Below are positions 8,839 through 18,981 of a DNA stretch of 35,431 nt, piece after piece. Positions within the stretch are counted from its first letter, which is position 1. Each line of letters opens with the position of its first letter. Below the pieces are notes generated by a model that was not told the origin of the DNA, did not search any database, and saw only the letters and a list, made by a program, of their open reading frames with translations. Origin of the DNA: Chitinophaga pinensis (GTDB lineage: Bacteria > Bacteroidota > Bacteroidia > Bacteroidales > Prolixibacteraceae). The stretch covers positions 1 to 35,431 of the forward strand of contig CAMDGL010000002.1 of the NCBI GenBank assembly GCA_945897845.1, written 5' to 3'. A program made the translations under genes and the position numbers.

Positions 8839-9255
8839 ATGAATGAAGCAAAATTTCTGCACGTAGCAGTTACCTGTAAAGATCAGGCAAAGTTCGAAGC
8901 ATTCTATACCAAACATTTCGGGATGAAACGGGCACGAACGATTGATCTGGGAGACGGAAAAGAACTGTTTTTCCTGAAGGATAACAATGGTTTTTACTTC
9001 GAAGTATTTCCGATGGATGAAGAACGTCCGGTTCCGTTTGCGGAAGCCGATGGTCCTCATTATCCCGGTTACCGGCATCTGGCATTTATAGTGGATGACG
9101 TGGATGCAAAATTAAAAGAAATGGGTGATGACGCAGTTATTACATTGGGCCCCCTGGGTTTTGATGCTTTTATAAACGGTTGGCGTACAGTATGGATTAA
9201 AGATCCGGAAGGAAACATTATTGAGATTAGTCAGGGTTATGTGGATGAAGAATAA
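8839..9255 (+). CDS. VOC family protein (glyoxalase/dioxygenase-like)
   Basis: LHVAVTCKDQAKFEAFYTKHFGMKRAR...GYRHLAFIVDDVDA...KDPEGNIIEI. Confidence 0.9.
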   Translation: MNEAKFLHVAVTCKDQAKFEAFYTKHFGMKRARTIDLGDGKELFFLKDNNGFYFEVFPMDEERPVPFAEADGPHYPGYRHLAFIVDDVDAKLKEMGDDAVITLGPLGFDAFINGWRTVWIKDPEGNIIEISQGYVDEE

Positions 9256-9265
9256 GAATTAATGT

Positions 9266-10498
9266 ATGAGTATTTTTAAAGAAGCGTTACATATCTGGTG
9301 GGCAAAACCCACAATCAGGACCGATGAAAATGATGACCTTGAACGAAAGGCAACCTGGCTTGAACTATTTTACGATCTGGCCTTTGTTGGAATTTTGGCT
9401 CAATTATCACATTTTCTGTATCAGGAACCTTCCTGGGAAAATGCAGGAATATTTGCATTTCTTTTTGTACCTGCCTGGTGGATATGGAATTCTTCAACTT
9501 ATTACAATGAAAGATACGAAAGAAACGATATCAGGCATCGGGTATTGACCTTTATCGGCATGATACCTTTAGCCGGAATAGCTTATGCCATTCATAGTGG
9601 GTTGGAACTTTCTGCTAATATTTATGCCATTTCATATATCTTTTCCCGAATCCTTGTGATTTATATGTGGCATTCAGCGGCAAGTTCACCTATCGAGAAA
9701 AAACTTTCCCGACAATTCTCCATAGGGTTTATGCTATCAGTAATACTTTGGAGTATTTCGATATTCATTCCCGGAAATTTCAAATTTGTGCTTTGGGGAG
9801 CTGGATTTTTAATCGATATGATTACACCAATGTTTACGCTAGGTACTCAGATGCAACTACCTAAAATTAGTGTCCATCATATCCCCGAGCGTTTTGGACT
9901 ATTAACTACACTAACCATAGGAGAAACAGTGATTGGAGCAATTAATGGTTTTGCGGCCAATCATCATATCAATATTTGGATTGGTGCTGCAAGTGCACTG
10001 GGACTTGTGGTTTCGTTTTTTATCTGGTGGTTATATGTCGATAATGTTTTATACCGGCTTTTTAAGAATAATATTTGGGCCATATTGGCGTGGAGTTACC
10101 TGCATTTGCCCCTGGCCATAGGTATAACTGCTGTTGGGGCTGGCATTCTTGCACTGGTTTCTGATTCTGACAATGGATATGTAACCGATCCTGTACGTTG
10201 GTTGTTATGTGGTTCTTTAGCTTTTACCATTTTTATCATAGCGCTCATTGGGTTCGTTTCCGAAAATGAAGGTCATCATGAGAAGGTTATTGAATTTCAT
10301 AAAAAACATACGAATTCATTGCTCTGGACTAAAGTTTTGAGTATTGTATTGCTTCTTCTGGTAGGATTTCTTGGCAAAGAGTTTCATTCCGTGCTTTTGT
10401 TAGTTTTACTTATAGGGATCATGTTTATACCAATCCTGAACGGCATTTATATTTGGTTGGAATCGCATTTGAACCGACAAAAACAATTAATAAACTAA
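9266..10498 (+). CDS. Low temperature requirement protein A (LtrA)-like membrane protein
   Basis: KATWLELFYDLAFVGILAQLSHFL; multiple TM segments; PERFGLLTTLTIGETVIGAI. Confidence 0.85.
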   Translation: MSIFKEALHIWWAKPTIRTDENDDLERKATWLELFYDLAFVGILAQLSHFLYQEPSWENAGIFAFLFVPAWWIWNSSTYYNERYERNDIRHRVLTFIGMIPLAGIAYAIHSGLELSANIYAISYIFSRILVIYMWHSAASSPIEKKLSRQFSIGFMLSVILWSISIFIPGNFKFVLWGAGFLIDMITPMFTLGTQMQLPKISVHHIPERFGLLTTLTIGETVIGAINGFAANHHINIWIGAASALGLVVSFFIWWLYVDNVLYRLFKNNIWAILAWSYLHLPLAIGITAVGAGILALVSDSDNGYVTDPVRWLLCGSLAFTIFIIALIGFVSENEGHHEKVIEFHKKHTNSLLWTKVLSIVLLLLVGFLGKEFHSVLLLVLLIGIMFIPILNGIYIWLESHLNRQKQLIN

Positions 10499-10532
10499 TA
10501 TAAAATTTATACATCATTTAAACGAGAAGATT

Positions 10533-12383
10533 ATGGAAATCAATTTCACTTTTTCGGATACCATTACAGGTTATGTAACTAATTTCAACATGAAGGAAAG
10601 ATGGTTTACTGTCTTGACCTCTGATGAAAAAGAATTCAAGATTAATTTAACTGATAACTCCTATGCCCGTTTTATACGAAACTTAGGTGAAGATTATCAG
10701 GATGCTACGGGTAAAATCAATCATTTACTGGCACTCAACCGTCAAATGGTATTTGCTTACGGCACTTTTTATCCGGGTAATGAAAGTAATTCGGAACCTG
10801 TATTTGAAGCTCAACAACTGATCTTCCCAGGCGAAGGTCCCGGGAAATATCGTTTCGAAGAACCGGATTGGTGGATCAACCAGATTGATTCTATTGCGCA
10901 TAGCTACTTGGGTTGGCAATTTAACCATCCGAAGGAAGAAATTGACTACCATAAATACAGAACCATACTTCAATTAAGTGGTGAAAAGAAAGGCGATTAC
11001 CTCCAGGAAACCGATACTGTTTCGCGTTTGGTATTTGGATTTGCATCGGCTTATTTACTCACCGGTAAAGACGAGTTTTTGGAAGGCGCTGAAAAAGGAA
11101 CCCAGTATCTGCGCGACCACATGCGCTTTTTCGATCAGGATGAAAATATTGTCTATTGGTATCATGGTCTCAAGGTGGAAGGCGAGAAAGAAACAAAATT
11201 GCTAACTTCTGAATTCGGAGATGATTTCGATTCGCTGCCTATGTACGAGCAGATTTATGCCCTTGCCGGTCCGACACAAACGATGAGAATTACCGGAGAC
11301 AAGAAGATTATGAGCGACATTGACCGGACACTCGATTTGTTTGAGAAATTTTATAAAGATGAGGAAGGTATCGGGTATTTCTCGCATATCGATCCAATTA
11401 CACTTGATCCGCGCGCCGAATCACTTGGACATAACAGGGCCAGAAAAAACTGGAATTCAGTAGGTGATCATGCTCCTGCTTACCTGATTAACCTGTATCT
11501 GGCTACCGGGAAAAAAGAACATGCCGATTTTCTGGAATATACCTTTGATACCATCACCAGATTCTTCCCCGATTATTTAAACAGTCCTTTTGTACAGGAA
11601 AAATTCTTTGAAGACTGGAGTAAAGATCAGACCTGGGGATGGCAACAAAACAGAGCGGTAGCCGGACACAACCTGAAAATTGCATGGAACCTTTTGCGTA
11701 TGCAGTCATTGACTCCAAAGGACGAATACATCGACTTTGCGCGGAAAATTGCTGAGGTTATGCCTGAAGCTGGTTGCGACCGTCAACGCGGTGGATGGTA
11801 TGATGTAGTTGACCGTGTTTACAAACCGGATGGAAAACATTATCAGTTTGCATGGCACGACAGGAAAGCCTGGTGGCAGCAGGAACAGGCCATACTGGCT
11901 TATTTGATTATGCATGGAATATTAAAAGATGATGAATACAGCAAACATGCCAGAGAGGTTACGGCTTTCTACAACGCATTCTTCCTCGACAGTGACGATG
12001 GTGGTGTTTATTTCAATGTTTTGTCAACCGGGATGCCCTATTTGTTAGGAAACGAAAGACTAAAAGGAAGTCATTCCATGAGTGGATACCATAGCATGGA
12101 GTTGTGCTATCTGGCTGCAGTTTATACCAATTTACTGGTAAAAAGAGAACCACTGAACCTGTTTTTCAAACCTTATCCGAATTCATTCGAAGACAATAAG
12201 TTACGGGTATCACCTGACATTTTGCCAAAGGGAAGCATTTACATTCAGGAATGTTTTATTGATGATGAACCTTATACCGATTTTGATGCCGACAACTTGA
12301 TTGTAAATCTGCCGGCAACTGACAAACAAGTTCGTGTTCGCGTAAAAATTACGCCAAAAGCATGGCTCGATAAAAAGAACTAA
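10533..12383 (+). CDS. AGE-family epimerase/isomerase-like protein with extra N-terminal beta-rich domain
   Basis: (alpha/alpha)6 barrel-like repeats: FGFASAYLLTGKDEFLEGAEKG, GHNLKIAWNLLR, GGWYDVVDR, KAWWQQEQAILAYL, SYHSMELCYLAAVY-type motif; about 110 aa before the barrel. Confidence 0.7.
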   Translation: MEINFTFSDTITGYVTNFNMKERWFTVLTSDEKEFKINLTDNSYARFIRNLGEDYQDATGKINHLLALNRQMVFAYGTFYPGNESNSEPVFEAQQLIFPGEGPGKYRFEEPDWWINQIDSIAHSYLGWQFNHPKEEIDYHKYRTILQLSGEKKGDYLQETDTVSRLVFGFASAYLLTGKDEFLEGAEKGTQYLRDHMRFFDQDENIVYWYHGLKVEGEKETKLLTSEFGDDFDSLPMYEQIYALAGPTQTMRITGDKKIMSDIDRTLDLFEKFYKDEEGIGYFSHIDPITLDPRAESLGHNRARKNWNSVGDHAPAYLINLYLATGKKEHADFLEYTFDTITRFFPDYLNSPFVQEKFFEDWSKDQTWGWQQNRAVAGHNLKIAWNLLRMQSLTPKDEYIDFARKIAEVMPEAGCDRQRGGWYDVVDRVYKPDGKHYQFAWHDRKAWWQQEQAILAYLIMHGILKDDEYSKHAREVTAFYNAFFLDSDDGGVYFNVLSTGMPYLLGNERLKGSHSMSGYHSMELCYLAAVYTNLLVKREPLNLFFKPYPNSFEDNKLRVSPDILPKGSIYIQECFIDDEPYTDFDADNLIVNLPATDKQVRVRVKITPKAWLDKKN

Positions 12384-12444
12384 TTGTAAACTAAATTTTC
12401 AAAGCAGATCATTCATTGCAATGAAAACATAAAAATCTAATAAC

Positions 12445-12774
12445 ATGCAAATAGATATAAATACTGAAAACAGCATTCTGATTATTACACTTAAAGGAAG
12501 CATTGACAGCAAAACAGCTTCAGAGGTGCAACAGAAAGTACTTGAAGCATCAGTTGAAAGTGATAATGTAATCATCGATCTTACAAAAGTAGATTTTGTT
12601 TCAAGTGCGGGTTTGAGAGTTCTTCTAATGGTTTACCGACAGATTAAATCAAAAAATGGAAAAGTCATTTTAGTGGGCGTTTCAGAAGAAATAACGGAAG
12701 TAATGGAGATGACCGGTTTTATTAATTTCTTCGAAATTATTGATACCGTAACGAACGCCCTGTCTTCTTTTTAG
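12445..12774 (+). CDS. STAS-domain anti-anti-sigma factor-like (RsbV/SpoIIAA type)
   Basis: IIDLTKVDFVSSAGLRVLLMVYRQIKSKNGKVILVGVSEEITEVMEMTGF. Confidence 0.93.
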   Translation: MQIDINTENSILIITLKGSIDSKTASEVQQKVLEASVESDNVIIDLTKVDFVSSAGLRVLLMVYRQIKSKNGKVILVGVSEEITEVMEMTGFINFFEIIDTVTNALSSF

Positions 12775-12848
12775 ACAATTAAAATGCTTGCTGGTGACCA
12801 ATACAGAAGAACCATTTAGAATCGTAAATCATTAAAAACAGTGTAGAT

Positions 12849-14978
12849 ATGGCAGAATCAAATTTTGATACAAGAATAGATTATTATCCCACTCATGAAC
12901 ATGAAGGGATAAAATACCGAAGAGGTCACGTTTTGCCTTTTGGAGCTACGATGGTACCTAACGGTGTAAATTTTTCAATCTACTCCAGTGCAGCATATTC
13001 GTGTACGCTGGTTTTGTTTGAAAAAGGGGCACCCCAACCTTATACTGAAATAACATTCCCTGAGGAATTCAGAATTGGGAATACCTATTCAATGATTGTT
13101 TTCGATTTGGATTTTGAGACGCTTGAATATGGTTATCGTATGGATGGTCCGTTCGAGCCTGAAGCTGGTCATCGTTTTGACAAAACCAAAATTTTATCTG
13201 ACCCCTACGCGAAAGCAATTGGCGGCCGTGATAAATGGATGGATCCACCTGATTGGGATAATATTTATCCACATCGTTCGAGACTGGTATTTGAAGATTT
13301 CGATTGGGAAACAGACATGCCTTTGGAAACCCCTATCGAAGACCTGGTTGTTTACGAAGCTCATGTTCGCAGTTTTACGAAACATGATTCATCAGGAGTT
13401 AAAAACAAAGGAACATTTGCAGGTATCAGGGAAAAAATACCCTATCTCCTCGATTTGGGAATCAATTGCCTTGAACTCATGCCCATTTATGAATTCGATG
13501 AGTATGAACACAGCAAAACAAATCCTGAAACTGGTGAAATGCTGATCAATTACTGGGGTTACAGTACGCTTAATTTCTTTGCCCCAAAATCGGGTTATGC
13601 CGCAACGGGCAAATATGGGATGCAGGTTGATGAGCTGAAAACCCTCATCAAAGAATTGCATAAAAATGGCATTGAAGTATTGCTCGATGTAGTGTTCAAT
13701 CACACAGCAGAAGGTGACCACAGAGGTCCAACCATTTCGTTTAAAGGAATTGACAACAATACCTATTACATGCTTACTCCTGAAGGTTATTATTTTAATT
13801 TCTCGGGCACGGGCAATACTTTAAACTGCAACCATCCGGTAGTACGCAGTATGGTTTTGGATTGCCTGCGTTACTGGGCTTCCGAATACCATATCGATGG
13901 GTTCCGCTTCGACCTTGCCGCAATACTCGGACGGGCACAGGACGGAAGTCCGTTGAATAATCCACCACTTCTCGAATCACTGGCATACGATCCTGTTTTG
14001 GCCAAATGTAAATTAATTGCTGAGGCCTGGGATGCAGGTGGTTTATACCAGGTTGGTTCATTTCCGGCCTATGGGCGTTGGGCCGAATGGAATGGAAAAT
14101 ACCGGGATACACTCCGGCGTTTTCTGAAAGGAGAAGAAGGTTTGGTAGGTGAACTTTCGCAACGTTTGCAAGGTTCTCCCGATCTTTATTCAACCAGAGG
14201 TACTGCGGCGGGCATCAATTTCATTACTTGTCATGATGGTTTTACTCTTTATGATTTATTTGCTTATAACGAAAAACATAACGAGGCCAACGGAGAAAAC
14301 AACAATGACGGGAATAACGACAATTTCAGCTGGAATTGCGGCTGGGAAGGTGAAACCGATGATGCAGGAATAAATACGCTGCGACACCGTCAGATTAAAA
14401 ATGCACTTACCATTTTAATGGTGAGCCAGGGAATTCCGATGATCCTTATGGGCGATGAAATGGGAAGAACCAAATACGGAAATAACAACACCTATTGTCA
14501 CGATAACGATCTAAACTGGCTGAACTGGGATCTGACTGAAAAAAATGCAGACCTCTACTACTTTGCCAGACACATCATCAATTTCAGACGTAACCACCCG
14601 GTTCTACGAAACAAAGATCATTTCCGGAATTCCGACTATAAAGGAACCGGTTATCCAGATATTTCTTTTCATGGGACTCAGGCCTGGAATGCTGACTGGT
14701 CCGGTTCAAGCCGGGTTTTGGCAATCATGCTCGACGGAGGACATGCCAAAAACGGTTTTACAACCGATGATACCGTTTATATCGCCATAAATATGCATTG
14801 GGAAGCATTGCCATTCGAATTGCCTCATCTTCCTGAAGGTAAAAGCTGGCATGTTTCGGTGAATACCGATATGCCTTCACCATACGATTTTCATAAATTA
14901 AATAGCGAACCGGTAATGGAAAACCAGTATTCATGTATTTTGGGGCCACGATCAGTGGTAATTCTTTTGGGGAAATAA
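12849..14978 (+). CDS. glgX: Glycogen debranching enzyme / isoamylase (GH13)
   Basis: VYEAHVRSFT, VLLDVVFNHTAEGD, DGFRFDLAAILGR, LIAEAWDAGGLYQVG, NFITCHDGFTLYDL; GH13_11-like motifs. Confidence 0.93.
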   Translation: MAESNFDTRIDYYPTHEHEGIKYRRGHVLPFGATMVPNGVNFSIYSSAAYSCTLVLFEKGAPQPYTEITFPEEFRIGNTYSMIVFDLDFETLEYGYRMDGPFEPEAGHRFDKTKILSDPYAKAIGGRDKWMDPPDWDNIYPHRSRLVFEDFDWETDMPLETPIEDLVVYEAHVRSFTKHDSSGVKNKGTFAGIREKIPYLLDLGINCLELMPIYEFDEYEHSKTNPETGEMLINYWGYSTLNFFAPKSGYAATGKYGMQVDELKTLIKELHKNGIEVLLDVVFNHTAEGDHRGPTISFKGIDNNTYYMLTPEGYYFNFSGTGNTLNCNHPVVRSMVLDCLRYWASEYHIDGFRFDLAAILGRAQDGSPLNNPPLLESLAYDPVLAKCKLIAEAWDAGGLYQVGSFPAYGRWAEWNGKYRDTLRRFLKGEEGLVGELSQRLQGSPDLYSTRGTAAGINFITCHDGFTLYDLFAYNEKHNEANGENNNDGNNDNFSWNCGWEGETDDAGINTLRHRQIKNALTILMVSQGIPMILMGDEMGRTKYGNNNTYCHDNDLNWLNWDLTEKNADLYYFARHIINFRRNHPVLRNKDHFRNSDYKGTGYPDISFHGTQAWNADWSGSSRVLAIMLDGGHAKNGFTTDDTVYIAINMHWEALPFELPHLPEGKSWHVSVNTDMPSPYDFHKLNSEPVMENQYSCILGPRSVVILLGK

Positions 14979-15046
14979 CAGCGATCAAATTTATTCTATT
15001 CAGGATAAAATAGCGAAATTTATAAATCAATTAAAAAATCTACAAA

Positions 15047-15367
15047 ATGAGTTTTACAGTATCATCAGAAATAATCAACAATGTAGCTATTCTTACATTA
15101 GTTGGATCTTTGGATTCATCGTCGGCATCTGTTTTTCAGGCTGAAATACAAAAAGTAGCAGGTGAATCGCCAGTTGAAATGGTTTTGAAGGTAAGTGAAC
15201 TAACCTTTATGGCATCTGCCGGTCTTCGAATGATCATATTTGCCAAGCAAAAACTCGGTCCATCAGTTCAAATTTATCTGGTAAAGCCTCAGGATCAAAT
15301 CATAGACACTCTGCAAATGACCGGATTCATTCATAGCGTGCATATCGTTGATAAATATCCGGTATAA
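15047..15367 (+). CDS. STAS-domain anti-anti-sigma factor-like
   Basis: MVLKVSELTFMASAGLRMIIFAKQKLGPSVQIYLVKPQDQIIDTLQMTGFIHSV. Confidence 0.9.
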   Translation: MSFTVSSEIINNVAILTLVGSLDSSSASVFQAEIQKVAGESPVEMVLKVSELTFMASAGLRMIIFAKQKLGPSVQIYLVKPQDQIIDTLQMTGFIHSVHIVDKYPV

Positions 15368-15814
15368 ATGGCAACGCAAACACAAACAATAACCTACGAG
15401 GCTTCATTGGATGTGCTTGAGCCAATACGTAAGTTATTGACTCAGATAGGACAAGAAGTAGAACTTAGCAAAAAAAAGACCTATGGTCTGTGTCTTGCTG
15501 TGGATGAAATTGCCACAAATGTAATTCGGCATGGCTACGAGGAAGCTGGAATAACTGATGGTGTATTTGATCTGATTATTAAGAAAAATGATAATCAGTT
15601 GGTGGTAACAATTGTGGATGCCGGTACTCCCTTTAATCCGCTTGAGCATAACCTGCCAACTGAACAGGATTTGAGCATTCCTTTGGAAGAAAGACCGATT
15701 GGGGGGCTGGGAGTTATGATTGCCAGGCAAAGTGTGGATGAGTTCAAATATGAATTTTCCAACAATAAGAACAGGAACATATTCATTGTCAGGTACGACC
15801 AGACAGATTACTAA
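15368..15814 (+). CDS. RsbW-like ATP-binding protein (HATPase_c_2, anti-sigma serine kinase type)
   Basis: YGLCLAVDEIATNVIRHGYEEAG (N box), IVDAGTPFNPLE, RPIGGLGVMIARQSVDEFKYE (G2-type box). Start abuts the previous stop (TAA-ATG). Confidence 0.92.
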   Translation: MATQTQTITYEASLDVLEPIRKLLTQIGQEVELSKKKTYGLCLAVDEIATNVIRHGYEEAGITDGVFDLIIKKNDNQLVVTIVDAGTPFNPLEHNLPTEQDLSIPLEERPIGGLGVMIARQSVDEFKYEFSNNKNRNIFIVRYDQTDY

Positions 15815-15873
15815 TTCATAGCAAGTACAAAATTCGATATCCTTCAGGATTGATTTTATGATAAAATTTTAGA

Positions 15874-18800
15874 ATGACTCAAAATAAAACGCATATCAAT
15901 CCTTTTCCCGGTATCCGAAGTTTTGAAACGGAGGAGAATCACTTGTTTTTTGGACGAGAGAGTCAGATAGATGATATTGTATCGGTTCTGACTGTAACTC
16001 ATTTTCTAGCGATAACAGGTTCGTCAGGAAGTGGGAAATCTTCCCTGATCAGAGCTGGATTAATTCCCGCTATCCTGAAAGGGGAAATTAACAATCAAAA
16101 GAACTGGGACATCACGGTTTTTAAACCCGCAGATAATCCTCTCTCATCATTTGCCGCTGAATATGCCGAAACTTTTAACAGAAAATGTGCTGTAAAAGGT
16201 AAAACGCCACTCAGTTCAACACAGGTTGAAAAGGCTTTACGCAATGATCATGAACCTATTTTAAATGCCCATCGCGATCTTGGTTCCGATCCCTGGCTTA
16301 TTGTAATTGATCAGTTTGAGGAAATATTCAGATATCAGAAAAAAGTAAATGCAGAAACGGAAAAAAATGAATCCATCTTTTTCATCAATCTGTTTCTTGA
16401 TCTCATCAACAAGAAGGAATTAGATACTCCGATCTATGTTGTACTAACAATGAGATCTGATTTTCTTGACCAATGCACGGAAATACCCGGTCTTACTGAA
16501 GCAATAAACAAGGGTCATTTTCTGATACCAAGGATGACTCCACAATCCCTTCAGGATGCAATCGTAAAACCGATCAGAGAATTTGGTGACGAAATTTCGA
16601 ATGAATTGGTTGACCGGCTTATTGATGATTTGGGTGATAAATCGGATCAGTTACCGGTAATGCAACATGCCTTGATGCGTGCCTATGATTACTGGCGGAT
16701 AAATAAGGTTGGCGATCAACCTTTGGATATACAACATTACGAAGCTGTTGGAACTATCGCCTCTGCCCTTTCGCTGCATGCTGAAGAAATTTTCAACGAC
16801 CTGAAAAAGGAAGAATACAGGCAGGAAACGGAAAGGCTATTTAAAGCTCTGACTGATCTCGGCACCGATAAAAGAAGCACCCGAAGACCAACTTCGTTTG
16901 CCGATATCCTGAAGATTACCAATTCCCCGGAAAACGATCTGATTGAAATCATTGATCAGTTCAGGGCACCCGGAAGGGCTTTTTTAATGCCTCCGCATGA
17001 TATTCCCATTCAGCCTGAAACAGTAATCGATATTTCGCATGAAAGTTTAATGCGGGTATGGGGACGGCTGAAAGAATGGGTTGATGAGGAAACCAAGTCG
17101 GCAGAATTGTATCTTCGTTTGTCTAAATCAGCAGAATTATATCAACAAGGTAAATCCGGGCTCTGGACAAATCCGGAACTTGAAATTGCGGTGAAATGGA
17201 AACAGAAAAATCAACCCAATTACTATTGGGCCGAACGGTATGATCCTGGTTTTGAAAGAGCCATTGATTTTCTGGATTACAGCAGGAAAGAATCTGACTT
17301 CGAAATAAAGAAAAAAGAAAGCAGCCAAAAAAGAGAATTGAGCAGGGCCCGTAAAATTGTAATTATACTTAGTGTGGCTTCCATTATTTCCATTCTGTTC
17401 CTGATTATTTCATTGGATTCGAAATTAAAGGCCGATGCCAGTAGTAAGGTTGTACTGGAAAAAGGAGTTGAATTGGAAAAGGAAAGTAAAAAGGCTGAAA
17501 TACAACGAAAAGAGGCAGTCGCACAAAAGAGAATTGCTGAACAGCAACAGAAAATCGCAGAGCAGCAAAAATTGATTACCGAAGAGCAAAGAAAGTATGC
17601 GATTGCACAACAGGATTCGGCCATAAAAAGTGAAATCGCCGCCAGATCAGCTAAGGTACTGGCTGATAGCGCTGCACATAGGGCCAAACGAAGCGAAATT
17701 GTAGCCAGGACGGCTAAGGCTTTGGCTGACACTTCGGCCCACAAGGCCAAAATATCGGCTGAAGAAGCTATTCGATCTGAAAAAAACACCAAACGCTTAC
17801 GACTACTAGCCATTGCACGTTCAATGGCTATTCAATCACAACGTGTGGCGAATATAAATCCTGAATTGTCGGCCCTGCTTGCCGGACATGCTTTCAAGTT
17901 TAATATGGAGAATGGCGGAAGAAAGGATGATCCGGATATTTTTAACGCACTTTCAAATATTGCAGATATTAAGCCTGTTTTCCTTGGACATCAGGATATT
18001 GTTAGAGGAATTGCCCTTTCAAAAGACGGAAGTTTGATTTATTCAGGTGGTGATGACGGTCGGTTATTGGTTTGGTCATCAAGAGATTCGCATGAAAAAC
18101 CACTTTCGTTGAATACCAATGGCCTGGCGAAAAAAGGCATCCGTTGTGTTGCAGTTCAGAACAATGCGGTTTTGGCCGGAACTGCCGATGGAGTAGTTTT
18201 ATTTTGGGATAAAGCCGAAAAAGGTGTTTTACCCCAAAGCATTCCGGCACACAATGGCATTATAAATAACGTCAGTTTCATTTCTGGTAACCGGATGGTG
18301 ATTGCCGGATCGGATGGTTTTATTGAAATCTGGAATCTTAAGGATTTGACAACAATGATGTTTTTTAATCAAATGGGCGCTGCAGTTAAAGATATTGCCA
18401 TATCCGGCGACGGAACAAAACTGGCCTGTGCTGATCAAACCGGCCTGGTGAAAATATTCAAAGTTTCGCAGTTCAACGATAAACCGGTTGTACTGCAAAC
18501 AAACAAATCCATCCAGTCAATTGCTCTGAATTCCAACGGAACCATGCTGCTATCAGGCGATGGTGACGGAATGATTAATCTATGGGATCTGTCTGATCAG
18601 AACGAAAAACCCCTGGAATTTTCGGATCACCGATCTGCGATTACGTTAATCAATTATAGTCCCGACGATAAATCTTTTGCCAGTTCGAGTTATGACAATA
18701 CGATACGGATCTGGAATCCGGAAGATCCCAAACAAAATCCGGTTGTAATTACAGATCATGATTCATGGGTCATGGACATCGCATTCAGCTCAGATGGAAA

Positions 18801-18981
18801 TAGTCTGGTATCGGCCAGTAATGACAAAACAATCAGGCTATTTGAATTAAATACCGATCTGTTATCGTCGAAAATATGTGATCAGGTTAAGCGAAATTTA
18901 ACCGAAAACGAATGGATAACTTTTGTGGGCAAGGATATCAAATATCAAAAAACATGTCCGCAAATTATAACTGACAAGTAA
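15874..18981 (+). CDS. nSTAND1-like P-loop NTPase with TM segment, coiled coil and C-terminal seven-repeat WD40 domain
   Basis: NPFPGIRSFETEENHLFFGRE, Walker A ITGSSGSGKSSLIRAGLIPAI, Walker B WLIVIDQFEEIF, TM KIVIILSVASIISILFLIISL, then 7 WD-like repeats from GHQDIVRGIALSKDG to NDKTIRLFEL. Confidence 0.93.
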   Translation: MTQNKTHINPFPGIRSFETEENHLFFGRESQIDDIVSVLTVTHFLAITGSSGSGKSSLIRAGLIPAILKGEINNQKNWDITVFKPADNPLSSFAAEYAETFNRKCAVKGKTPLSSTQVEKALRNDHEPILNAHRDLGSDPWLIVIDQFEEIFRYQKKVNAETEKNESIFFINLFLDLINKKELDTPIYVVLTMRSDFLDQCTEIPGLTEAINKGHFLIPRMTPQSLQDAIVKPIREFGDEISNELVDRLIDDLGDKSDQLPVMQHALMRAYDYWRINKVGDQPLDIQHYEAVGTIASALSLHAEEIFNDLKKEEYRQETERLFKALTDLGTDKRSTRRPTSFADILKITNSPENDLIEIIDQFRAPGRAFLMPPHDIPIQPETVIDISHESLMRVWGRLKEWVDEETKSAELYLRLSKSAELYQQGKSGLWTNPELEIAVKWKQKNQPNYYWAERYDPGFERAIDFLDYSRKESDFEIKKKESSQKRELSRARKIVIILSVASIISILFLIISLDSKLKADASSKVVLEKGVELEKESKKAEIQRKEAVAQKRIAEQQQKIAEQQKLITEEQRKYAIAQQDSAIKSEIAARSAKVLADSAAHRAKRSEIVARTAKALADTSAHKAKISAEEAIRSEKNTKRLRLLAIARSMAIQSQRVANINPELSALLAGHAFKFNMENGGRKDDPDIFNALSNIADIKPVFLGHQDIVRGIALSKDGSLIYSGGDDGRLLVWSSRDSHEKPLSLNTNGLAKKGIRCVAVQNNAVLAGTADGVVLFWDKAEKGVLPQSIPAHNGIINNVSFISGNRMVIAGSDGFIEIWNLKDLTTMMFFNQMGAAVKDIAISGDGTKLACADQTGLVKIFKVSQFNDKPVVLQTNKSIQSIALNSNGTMLLSGDGDGMINLWDLSDQNEKPLEFSDHRSAITLINYSPDDKSFASSSYDNTIRIWNPEDPKQNPVVITDHDSWVMDIAFSSDGNSLVSASNDKTIRLFELNTDLLSSKICDQVKRNLTENEWITFVGKDIKYQKTCPQIITDK
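17629..17754 (+). repeat. Two tandem copies of a 63-nt (21-aa) unit inside the nSTAND coiled coil
   Basis: SEIAARSAKVLADSAAHRAKR / SEIVARTAKALADTSAHKAKI. Confidence 0.8.

Noticed and set aside
13096-13545. 149-aa ORF inside glgX in another frame
   Set aside because: Overlaps a strongly supported GH13 gene; no domain-like features.
17277-17813. 178-aa minus-strand ORF opposite the nSTAND coiled coil
   Set aside because: Antisense of low-complexity coiled-coil codons; Ser/Cys/Ala-rich composition typical of shadow ORFs.
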